From positions 4,044,617-4,108,616 of the forward strand of contig NC_026744.1 of assembly GCF_000210295.1 (NCBI RefSeq): a stretch of DNA of 64,000 bases, in the 5' to 3' direction. Below the pieces are notes generated by a model. That model saw only the letters and a program-made list of their open reading frames with translations, made no database searches and had not been told where the DNA came from. Shown in pieces: positions 20,929 through 29,900 of the stretch (positions are counted from its first letter, which is position 1; every line of letters starts with the position of its first letter). The stretch comes from Trypanosoma brucei gambiense DAL972. Its lineage: Eukaryota; Euglenozoa; Kinetoplastea; Trypanosomatida; Trypanosomatidae. The translations under genes were made by a program, and so were the position numbers.

Positions 20929-23106
20929 TTAAGACTTCGGAAAAGCCATTCCAACAAATTGCCCATCTTCTGTCCACTGTTTTTTTGTTTTCTGTGCCTC
21001 GTAGTACCTCTTCGCCTCCATCCGACGCTTGTTCAGGGACTTTAACTTCCCCTTAACATACTCCTGCTGCTTCTCTTCCGCGGAGCTGCTTGGGAGTGAG
21101 ACACTCGGCACCGCTGATAGGGCAAAGCTCCGCGCCAGTCCCTCCAAGTCTAGCCGGTGAACGTTGAATATGTTTTGAAGGAGGTGACTCTGGTATGCGC
21201 CCACGTGAGCTCGGAACGCACTTACGGAACTCTTCGCCACGATGGGATCCAACTGCAGTACGTGTTCCAACTTCATCTGGATGGGGGGGAGCTTGGCTGG
21301 CATTGGGTACTTTTCAAGTGAAATACCAAACTTTGAGAGGTAACGCACAAAGCCCGCCTCCTCAGGAGTCAGAAACAGTAACGCATTACCGACATTACCA
21401 GCGCGAGCTGTGCGCCCAATGCGATGCACGTATTCTGTGGGGTCAAGAGGGGGATCGTACTGCAGAATCCACTCCACATCCGGAATATCTAAACCGCGAG
21501 CGGCAACGTCGGTACAAAGCAGCACGCCGGTTGTCCATTCATTGAACGCTTGAAATGCCGCCACGCGCTGGCGGTGCTTCATTTGTCCATGCAGCATGAT
21601 CACTTCATTATGGAACCCAACGGATCCCAACATTTGAAAGTGAAATATAGTGCTGGCCACCGTAGAGCAGAACACCATCGCCTTCGATGTGCGGGCAGCG
21701 CGCTTGACAAACGCGTACAAGCAGAGTAAGCGTTCATGCACAGGGGTAATGTGGCAGAACTGTCGAAGAGTGTCCGGAATGGGTTTGATGTCACCTCCCG
21801 CCTCATTGCCACCAGTGTCTGACGCTCGCCCTCTTTTAAGCTGGTCATCAACATCCGGATCATCATAAGAGCAGTACGGTGGAAAGGTGGCAGATGCAGC
21901 ATCAACACAACCCGCAGCTACCGCAGAATCAAAAGCTTCGGTACCTAATTGTACCGGAATCGGGGCACTGCCTGTTGTCGTGATGAAGAGTGGCTTGCGA
22001 GAAAGCGAAAGCCGGGCCAACTCCCCAATAGACTTCGAGTTAGTTGCTGAAAACAAATACGTCTGACGGGAGCGCGGCAGCCGCTGAACAATGGCATCAA
22101 GGCTTCTCTGAAAACCGTCGGCCAGCATTCGGTCTGCTTCGTCCAGAACGAGAGCGCGTAGCCGGGAGAGATCCCACCCCGAGCAATGCTGAACATGGTC
22201 ATGTATACGTCCCGGCGTTCCAACCACTATGGAAACGCCTGAGTTAAGTTGCCGCCGTTCCTCTGACACTTTTGTACCCCCAGTAATGAGGTGTACGGAA
22301 AACGCAGCAATATCACTAGAAATGTGTTGACATATCCCCCTCAGCACATCATGTGTTTGTACGCACAGCTCTTTGGTGGGGGAAAGCATTAAACTGTACG
22401 TGACATTCGGCCGCTTACTTACGAGACCGATGATGGAATGAAGCACCGGCACACAGAAGGCTAGTGTTTTCCCTGAACCAGTCTGCGCCTGACCGAGGAG
22501 ATCGTAGCCCTGAAGGGCATAGGGTATAACTCGCTCCTGAATGAGTGTCATTCGGCAAAATCCCTCCTGCTGAAGTGCTTGAACAACGTTTTCATTAACC
22601 CCAATAAGCGGGTGGTTAAATCGTGCACCAGTCTCAACCTTCTTTCGTACCCTACGAACTCCGGCTTCATCATCCAAAACTTCAGTGATGTTGCTAAGTC
22701 TCGTACCTGCCTTCGCACCTCTAGTGTTGAAAAGGGTCTGGAAATCCTCTTCATTGTCAAAATGATGCAACAGCAACTTATCCGTTTCAGAAGCAGTGTC
22801 TTTCTGTCCTTCCCTGCTCCTTGTTTTTCGAAGATGTGTTGTGCGGCGATTGGCGTGTTCTTCTGCGAGGCGGTCGAGATACTCCGTGTCTTGCATGTTG
22901 TACAATTCTGTTTTTTTAATAAGCAACTTACCGTGAGGACCTACCGGTGGGCGAAACGGGCCACTTCCCATCACCATTACATCATCGGCGCCGGAGTCGA
23001 CTTCTTCCTCCCCTTCTTCCACGTACTCGTTGTCCCATCCTGCCTTGCCATTGGCAGCTTTTGCCTCTCGCTCCCGTTGGCGCTTCCTACGACCCTTGAT
23101 GCCCAT
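20929..23106 (-). CDS. DEAD-box ATP-dependent RNA helicase (Has1/Dbp4/Spb4 class, ribosome biogenesis)
   Basis: A 725-residue protein from ATG 23106 (MGIKGRRKRQREREAKAANG); a second in-frame ATG at 23175 would add 23 less typical residues. All helicase motifs are visible: Q motif region MTLIQ (186-190), Walker A AQTGSGKT (207-214), GTPGR (296-300), DEAD (322-325), SAT (353-355), RGLDIP and HRIGRTAR. Between the two RecA domains lies an extra loop of about 60 residues rich in Asp and Gly. After domain 2 comes a DUF4217-like region (AFRAHVGAYQSHLLQNIF, then LDLEGLARSFAL), which is found in nucleolar helicases such as Has1, Dbp4 and Spb4, then a Lys/Arg-rich tail. A nucleolar role in rRNA processing is inferred from this architecture; the exact orthologue is not clear. 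Confidence 0.85.
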   Translation of the reverse strand: MGIKGRRKRQREREAKAANGKAGWDNEYVEEGEEEVDSGADDVMVMGSGPFRPPVGPHGKLLIKKTELYNMQDTEYLDRLAEEHANRRTTHLRKTRSREGQKDTASETDKLLLHHFDNEEDFQTLFNTRGAKAGTRLSNITEVLDDEAGVRRVRKKVETGARFNHPLIGVNENVVQALQQEGFCRMTLIQERVIPYALQGYDLLGQAQTGSGKTLAFCVPVLHSIIGLVSKRPNVTYSLMLSPTKELCVQTHDVLRGICQHISSDIAAFSVHLITGGTKVSEERRQLNSGVSIVVGTPGRIHDHVQHCSGWDLSRLRALVLDEADRMLADGFQRSLDAIVQRLPRSRQTYLFSATNSKSIGELARLSLSRKPLFITTTGSAPIPVQLGTEAFDSAVAAGCVDAASATFPPYCSYDDPDVDDQLKRGRASDTGGNEAGGDIKPIPDTLRQFCHITPVHERLLCLYAFVKRAARTSKAMVFCSTVASTIFHFQMLGSVGFHNEVIMLHGQMKHRQRVAAFQAFNEWTTGVLLCTDVAARGLDIPDVEWILQYDPPLDPTEYVHRIGRTARAGNVGNALLFLTPEEAGFVRYLSKFGISLEKYPMPAKLPPIQMKLEHVLQLDPIVAKSSVSAFRAHVGAYQSHLLQNIFNVHRLDLEGLARSFALSAVPSVSLPSSSAEEKQQEYVKGKLKSLNKRRMEAKRYYEAQKTKKQWTEDGQFVGMAFPKS

Positions 23107-23484
23107 TTGGTTGCGACACCCCCGCACTTTACACACGTTTCCCTTGTGTGTTTGATATTTCAATGCGGTATGCACTTTACCGCCCTACCTGCCCCAGTAG
23201 GCCTAACCTCATTATTGCGAATGTTGCAAGTGAGTGGATGGATCAAGGGAAAGAAAAATGCACGTAACAACATACAAGTAAGAGGTCGTAAAGACTAAAT
23301 TTATCCAATCACTAATTACTACATCCATTTATGCGCCTGTCTGTATGGCTCTCGCGAAACAAGTATCTATGAACACCCCATGTGAAGAAATCAGCAGTAT
23401 ATCCACGCAACCACCATCCACACTTCCCGTGGAAAGCACGCAATCCCTACAAGATCTCGTTGTCACACACCAACCCTAACATAA
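23107..23484. other. Spacer, no gene seen
   Basis: About 380 bp between the helicase start and the formyltransferase stop. It includes the possible 23-codon N-terminal extension of the helicase (23107-23175). Nothing else is recognised. Confidence 0.5.
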
Positions 23485-25440
23485 TCAACAGGATGCCAGG
23501 TTGCTCCGACACGCAGTTACCGTAGCGTTTGTGTTAGAAGCGCTACGGCCACCGATATCCCTTGAAGAGCACTTGCCCTTATCATTTGCTTGGACCACGA
23601 AGAGGCGCGGATACAGCACTCCAGTTTTCATGGCCATTCCTTTCCGCAATAACCCTGCTGACTGCTTGCGTGACCCCTCCAACACAACAGCATTCCATAG
23701 GAACCAACCTACACGACACTTGACAGCACATATGTCCTCCGCCGACTTGGGGAAGTAAGCGCTGCCTGCCTCAATAAAGCTTTCCGTGGTGGGGGCGTTT
23801 GAGCCACAGTCGCCACAGTCATGCAAGTTCCGAAAATGCGTGACAGTCCCCTGCTCCAATCGCTGAAGCTCCCATTGGACAGCGCTGGGGGTGCCTTGAG
23901 GGTAAACAGCATCCGTGAAGGTACACCTAACGAGAAGACGGTGGCGGAAATGGTCATGAGACCCAGCACCCTCGGCATCGTCTACTTTTTCTGACGGTTT
24001 GCTGCTGGCCACTGTGATGTCTTTTCGCTGAACTGCGTTACCTCCCTCGTCCGTCCCACCGCCGCCATGCCCATCTCTCTGCTGTTCCTTCGGAAGTCCC
24101 TCATTGCACCCTTCTCCGCTGAGTTGATCACCGCGGTGCCACACCGTTTGTTTCTCTAGTTCGCATACCGTACGGGACAACAGCCGTTTTATTAGTTGTC
24201 CCCGCACGGGGGTCGCACCCTTGTCTAACGTGGCGTTGATGGTTGGACTGAAGTACTCACCCCCAACAAACGCTCTCCAGATTCCGTAGGCCTCGTCCGC
24301 GGTGACTTTGTGCCAGTAAATAACGGCTGATTCTCTTTTCAGAAGAGGCGCATGCCACGGATCTTTTGTGAAGTGGAGGTCGTGCCCTTGCTTCCACGCC
24401 GCATTCCACAATGCATTGAATGTCCGTGGCCAATCACAGTAGCCATTGGCTACTGCTGGGCCGAGATGAAGACTTCCTGGAGGTGAGCTGAGTGCAGGCG
24501 CAACAGGGACCTTACCAAATAGGCAGTCGCAGAGCGCTTCCGCGCCCTGCTCAGTCACGCTGGGAAAGTACTCTCGGATGGTCATCTCCGGTGGTATTGG
24601 TATAGTTCGCTGAAGCAACACATCTCCGCCATCCATAAACATCCCTCTCGGTGGAAGTTTGATAACGCTAACACCACCCTTGTCGTCCCCCCGAAGCAGC
24701 GGAGCAAAGATAGGACTTGCGCCACGATACCGCGGCAACAAAGAGGGATGCAAATTGATGGTGAATCTCAATTTCTCAAGTAGTTTGTTCGGCAGGAAGT
24801 ACCGAAACGACACTACGACTGCTACATCAAACATCTCCAGGGGTCGCCCCGCGATGTGATCGACTTGCGCCACACCGCTAATGACAGGCGTTGGCAAATG
24901 CTTGGGATGCAGCAGGTATTCCAGTGTTTTACTTTTCGCCATAGACGTCGGGTGGTCAACAGGCACTAAGGGTATGCCGTGCTCTACACAGTATCGCGCC
25001 ACGGGGTATTGACGCCTGTACTGTTTGAACACTGTGAAAGGATCGGCAGGAAGGAAGGGACAAACAACCACAAGTTGGGATTTCTCGCTACCGGTTGCCG
25101 CGCTACACCCTTTTTCCTGAAGGGGACGAGCATCCATGATTAGCTGAAGGCGGTTGTGAAGAGCCTTCAAAGCCACTAGCGAGACAATATCACCACCGAA
25201 GAAAATGATGGAAGGGGGTTTGGACATTCCGCAAACAGTAAAAGCACAGTTCGGCGTACCCCTCGTTTTATCGCCATTGCCGGTGATCGTGACCTGCTCG
25301 ACACATCCCACCATAGTGGAGGGGGCGGGTGGATCGGTGGTGCTGCTTCTCGATCGACGATTTACCAGAAAGGAAGAAATGTGGCTCCAGAAACAAGCTC
25401 TTGCCACACTATGTCCACACCTCGATATGCACTGCCGCAT
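23485..25440 (-). CDS. MTF: Mitochondrial methionyl-tRNA formyltransferase, extra-long kinetoplastid type
   Basis: A 651-residue protein from ATG 25440; the frame is open 14 codons further to a GTG only. The N-terminus (MRQCISRCGHSVARACFWSH) is a good mitochondrial leader. The formyl-transfer domain shows IIFFGGDIVSLVALKAL, then INLHPSLLPRYRGASPI with the catalytic Asn and His at about 229 and 231, and MDGGDVLLQ with the catalytic Asp. It formylates Met-tRNA with 10-formyl-THF for mitochondrial initiation. Bacterial and animal enzymes have about 315-390 residues; this one is nearly twice as long. The T. brucei enzyme is reported to be unusually large and to use imported elongator tRNA-Met, which fits. 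The extra sequence lies before the catalytic motifs (leader and insertions) and in a Gly/Glu-rich segment inside the C-terminal tRNA-binding half. Confidence 0.88.
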   Translation of the reverse strand: MRQCISRCGHSVARACFWSHISSFLVNRRSRSSTTDPPAPSTMVGCVEQVTITGNGDKTRGTPNCAFTVCGMSKPPSIIFFGGDIVSLVALKALHNRLQLIMDARPLQEKGCSAATGSEKSQLVVVCPFLPADPFTVFKQYRRQYPVARYCVEHGIPLVPVDHPTSMAKSKTLEYLLHPKHLPTPVISGVAQVDHIAGRPLEMFDVAVVVSFRYFLPNKLLEKLRFTINLHPSLLPRYRGASPIFAPLLRGDDKGGVSVIKLPPRGMFMDGGDVLLQRTIPIPPEMTIREYFPSVTEQGAEALCDCLFGKVPVAPALSSPPGSLHLGPAVANGYCDWPRTFNALWNAAWKQGHDLHFTKDPWHAPLLKRESAVIYWHKVTADEAYGIWRAFVGGEYFSPTINATLDKGATPVRGQLIKRLLSRTVCELEKQTVWHRGDQLSGEGCNEGLPKEQQRDGHGGGGTDEGGNAVQRKDITVASSKPSEKVDDAEGAGSHDHFRHRLLVRCTFTDAVYPQGTPSAVQWELQRLEQGTVTHFRNLHDCGDCGSNAPTTESFIEAGSAYFPKSAEDICAVKCRVGWFLWNAVVLEGSRKQSAGLLRKGMAMKTGVLYPRLFVVQANDKGKCSSRDIGGRSASNTNATVTACRSNLASC

Positions 25441-26040
25441 GCGTGAAGGCACTGATCCGACGCCTGTTGCCGCCTTCCACACCTTTCTCGGTAGAATTCA
25501 GTAGTTAAAAAAACAGCGTACGGAATGAGGTGGAATTATCATGAAAGTGCGCCACAGCTGCACTGTTTTCCCTCTTCAGATAAGGCTGCAGTGTTGGCCA
25601 ACCCCTACGCTATAACAATAACAACATAAAGCAAGCGGAACGCATTAGGCGAAAAGGTGGTGGTGACCACATTCTCACATTTACCGAACAGCGAGCTTGC
25701 TAACAAAGATATAGGGCCGTCTCGGTTCCGGTGCAAGCGGGACACAACCCACCTTTCGATCACGGCCGCCCGCAGCGGCGATGGAAAAGTGGTTGGTCAC
25801 TTTCCTACCCACATCAACACGAGAAATGAAATATGATTACTTAATAATAATAATATAAAAATAATAATATAATAATAATAACGACAATAATGATTGTAAT
25901 AATTGTGGTAATAAAATGAAAAGAGGTAGCACAAAATACTCCCTTCTTTGATAATTGAAAAACCTGGGTATGCACAAGAGCACACACCGACGCTCGCGTC
26001 CCGACGCGAAGAAAGCGAACAGAGAAACAAAACGGAGTTA
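25441..26040. other. Spacer with A/T-rich (AAT)n stretch
   Basis: About 600 bp. An imperfect AAT/TAAT microsatellite runs over about 25839-25915, probably in the 3' UTR of the CS-domain gene. No gene seen. Confidence 0.6.
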
Positions 26041-26667
26041 TTAAGCTTTTTCTTCGGCAGCACCGTCCCCCTCGTCCGCTTTGCCATCGTTTTCTTCATC
26101 GGAATCGTCTGCATCGGACAACTTGCCATCCTTCTTAGCCAACTCCCACCACGATGTCTCTTCAGCCTTTGCCAGTCGGATCACAATCTGCCCACTCGGG
26201 TCCTTGACTTTGTAGCTGCTTTCTTTGCTCTTTATTGCCTTTGCCAAACAAAGAACAAGTTGTTTCCTTCGCTGCGTTGCGGCATCCTTCGAGGTCTGCA
26301 CATTCGCAATGTACGACACTGTCAAACGGCGTTTTCCGAATTCCACCTGTAGCGTGTCTTCCACCATTGTTTCTTTTTCATCCAGTTTTGTGTCAATGTA
26401 TACCGTAACATTCTTCTTACCGTCACACCAGCTATGCTTCGTGATCGGATAACTTGCTGTGGAAGCTGGCAACACCGATGGGTCGGACTTCTTCAGCAAA
26501 ACAGGTTTCGGCATAGGCGCAACATCGCCTACCTTCGCTCGTTCTTTCTCGTGGTTATGCCAGTAATAATAGGAGTTAGCTTGCTTCTTCTTAGCTGCGG
26601 AGTCGTGCTGCTCATTTTGGGTGGGCGGAATGGCTTCAGTGCCAGCCACTGCCTCCATATCGGCCAT
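26041..26667 (-). CDS. CS-domain (p23/SGT1-like) co-chaperone protein
   Basis: A 208-residue protein from ATG 26667 (MADMEAVAGTEAIPP); one codon upstream is GTG. An Ala/Lys-rich N-terminus with ANSYYYWHNHEKERAKVGD is followed by a CS domain (about 75-170): YPITKHSWCDGKKNVTVYID, KRRLTVSYI, QIVIRLAKAEETSWWELAKK. The C-terminus is acidic (SDADDSDEENDGKADEGDG). CS domains are beta-sandwich modules that bind Hsp90 or dynein-related partners (p23, SGT1, NudC). The HxW and WWELAKK elements are typical. The acidic tail resembles p23; the precise orthologue is unclear. Cytosolic. Confidence 0.75.
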   Translation of the reverse strand: MADMEAVAGTEAIPPTQNEQHDSAAKKKQANSYYYWHNHEKERAKVGDVAPMPKPVLLKKSDPSVLPASTASYPITKHSWCDGKKNVTVYIDTKLDEKETMVEDTLQVEFGKRRLTVSYIANVQTSKDAATQRRKQLVLCLAKAIKSKESSYKVKDPSGQIVIRLAKAEETSWWELAKKDGKLSDADDSDEENDGKADEGDGAAEEKA

Positions 26668-26941
26668 CACCTACTCAGATTACTTCTTCGACTTCACGCA
26701 CACAACAGCTATACTAAGTACGTTGAAGGTTGCAATGTAAAAGGTGAGGAACTCGGTTTAGAACAATATGATTAGAGAAATTAGGGGCAAAAACTCAACG
26801 GGTGTTCATGCAAACAAAATAACAATGATCATAATCGCAACGCAACACAACTCTCGTCCCGACGGCAAAACCTTAGCAACACCAGTGTGTGCAAAAACTG
26901 TTTACCCCGCCCAATCACTCCAATTTGGGGAAACAGAAGCA
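26668..26941. other. Short spacer, no gene seen
   Basis: Holds the 5' region of the CS-domain gene and the 3' UTR of the 24-bp-repeat gene copy 1. This flank is not visible for copy 2 because of the gap. Confidence 0.5.
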
Positions 26942-29900
26942 CTACCAGTCATCCCACTCCTCCCCCTCATCATCAACTAGTACATCTGCCTTGGCTTTCA
27001 CAATGCGTGATTTAACAGCAGCAGAGCCCGTATCCTGCCTATCAGAAGGAGCAGCTACACTCTCCAAGCGAGCAACAATACTAGGATTTTCGGAGTGGTC
27101 ACTCTCGTCTTTATCAACGAAACTAACTGAGGTAGAAACTATATACTTTTTGTAGACAGTAAGATATTCATCTGCTTGCTTCCGGCAAACGATGCTCCTA
27201 CAAACTCCTTCCTCATGCTCAAGAACCGCAAAAAGCTTAGAAAAATGGGGTGAGTGCCCACACCATGCTTCCTCTTCAGCTCTGAGACGTGCTTCCTCTT
27301 CAGCTCTCAGACGTGCTTCCTCTTCAGCTCTCAGACGTGCTTCCTCTTCATCTCTGAGACGTGCTTCCTCTTCAGCTCTGAGACGTGCTTCCTCTTCAGC
27401 TCTGAGACGTGCTTCCTCTTCAGCTCTGAGACGTGCTTCCTCTTCAGCTCTGAGACGTGCTTCCTCTTCAGCTCTGAGACGTGCTTCCTCTTCAGCTCTG
27501 AGACGTGCTTCCTCTTCAGCTCTGAGACGTGCTTCCTCTTCAGCTCTGAGACGTGCTTCCTCTTCAGCTCTGAGACGTGCTTCCTCTTCAGCTCTGAGAC
27601 GTGCTTCCTCTTCAGCTCTGAGACGTGCTTCCTCTTCAGCTCTGAGACGTGCTTCCTCTTCAGCTCTGAGACGTGCTTCCTCTTCAGCTCTGAGACGTGC
27701 TTCCTCCTCAGCTCTGAGACGTGCTTCCTCCTCAGCTCTGAGACGTGCTTCCTCCTCAGCTCTGAGACGTGCTTCCTCCTCAGCTCTGAGACGTGCTTCC
27801 TCCTCAGCTCTGAGACGTGCTTCCTCCTCAGCTCTGAGACGTGCTTCCTCCTCAGCTCTGAGACGTGCTTCCTCCTCAGCTCTGAGACGTGCTTCCTCCT
27901 CAGCTCTGAGACGTGCTTCCTCTTCAGCTCTGAGACGTGCTTCCTCTTCAGCTCTGAGACGTGCTTCCTCTTCAGCTCTGAGACGTGCTTCCTCTTCAGC
28001 TCTGAGACGTGCTTCCTCTTCAGCTCTGAGACGTGCTTCCTCTTCAGCTCTGAGACGTGCTTCCTCTTCAGCTCTGAGACGTGCTTCCTCTTCAGCTCTG
28101 AGACGTGCTTCCTCTTCAGCTCTGAGACGTGCTTCCTCTTCAGCTCTGAGACGTGCTTCCTCTTCAGCTCTGAGACGTGCTTCCTCTTCAGCTCTGAGAC
28201 GTGCTTCCTCTTCAGCTCTGAGACGTGCTTCCTCTTCAGCTCTGAGACGTGCTTCCTCTTCAGCTCTGAGACGTGCTTCCTCTTCAGCTCTGAGACGTGC
28301 TTCCTCTTCAGCTCTGAGACGTGCTTCCTCTTCAGCTCTGAGACGTGCTTCCTCTTCAGCTCTGAGACGTGCTTCCTCTTCAGCTCTGAGACGTGCTTCC
28401 TCTTCAGCTCTGAGACGTGCTTCCTCTTCAGCTCTGAGACGTGCTTCCTCTTCAGCTCTGAGACGTGCTTCCTCTTCAGCTCTGAGACGTGCTTCCTCTT
28501 CAGCTCTGAGACGTGCTTCCTCTTCAGCTCTGAGACGTGCTTCCTCTTCAGCTCTGAGACGTGCTTCCTCTTCAGCTCTGAGACGTGCTTCCTCTTCAGC
28601 TCTGAGACGTGCTTCCTCTTCAGCTCTGAGACGTGCTTCCTCTTCAGCTCTGAGACGTGCTTCCTCTTCAGCTCTGAGACGTGCTTCCTCTTCAGCTCTG
28701 AGACGTGCTTCCTCTTCAGCTCTGAGACGTGCTTCCTCTTCAGCTCTGAGACGTGCTTCCTCTTCAGCTCTGAGACGTGCTTCCTCTTCAGCTCTGAGAC
28801 GTGCTTCCTCTTCAGCTCTGAGACGTGCTTCCTCTTCAGCTCTGAGACGTGATTCCTCTTCAGCTCTGAAAAGGGGTTCCTCTTCAGCTCTTAGACGAGT
28901 TTCTTCCTCTTCAGCTCTCAGACGTGCTTCCTCTTCATCTCTGAGACGTGCTTCCTCTTCAGCTCTGAGACGTGCTTCCTCTTCAGCTCTGAGACGTGCT
29001 TCCTCTTCATCTCTGAGACGTGCTTCCTCTTCAGCTCTGAGACGTGCTTCCTCTTCAGCTCTCAGACGTGCTTCCTCTTCATCTCTGAGACGTGCTTCCT
29101 CTTCATCTCTGAGACGTGCTTCCTCTTCAGCTCTGAGACGTGCTTCCTCTTCAGCTCTGAGACGTGCTTCCTCTTCAGCTCTGAGACGTGCTTCCTCTTC
29201 ATCTCTGAGACGTGATTCCTCTTCAGCTCTGAGACGTGCTTCCTCTTCAGCTCTCAGACGTGCTTCCTCTTCAGCTCTGAGACGTGCTTCCTCTTCAGCT
29301 CTGAGACGTGCTTCCTCTTCAGCTCTGAGACGTGCTTCCTCTTCAGCTCTGAGACGTGCTTCCTCTTCAGCTCTGAGACGTGCTTCCTCTTCAGCTCTCA
29401 GACGTGCTTCCTCTTCAGCTCTGAGACGTGCTTCCTCTTCAGCTCTCAGACGTGCTTCCTCTTCAGCTCTGAGACGTGCTTCCTCTTCAGCTCTGAGACG
29501 TGCTTCCTCTTCAGCTCTCAGACGTGATTCCTCTTCAGCTCTCAGACGTGCTTCCTCTTCAGCTCTGAGACGTGCTTCCTCTTCAGCTCTCAGACGTGCT
29601 TCCTCTTCAGCTCTGAGACGTGCTTCCTCTTCAGCTCTGAGACGTGCTTCCTCTTCAGCTCTCAGACGTGATTCCTCTTCAGCTCTGAGACGTGCTTCCT
29701 CTTCAGCTCTCAGACGTGCTTCCTCTTCAGCTCTGAGACGTGCTTCCTCTTCAGCTCTGAGACGTGCTTCCTCTTCAGCTCTCAGACGTGATTCCTCTTC
29801 AGCTCTCAGACGTGCTTCCTCCTCAGCTCTCAGACGTGTCTCTTCCTCGGAGTTATCTGACGTCTTGCAAATCCTAATAAGATGCTCTTTACCATCGTGT

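Noticed and set aside
25441..25482. Formyltransferase start at 25482
   Set aside because: The codon is GTG; ATG at 25440 gives a typical mitochondrial leader.
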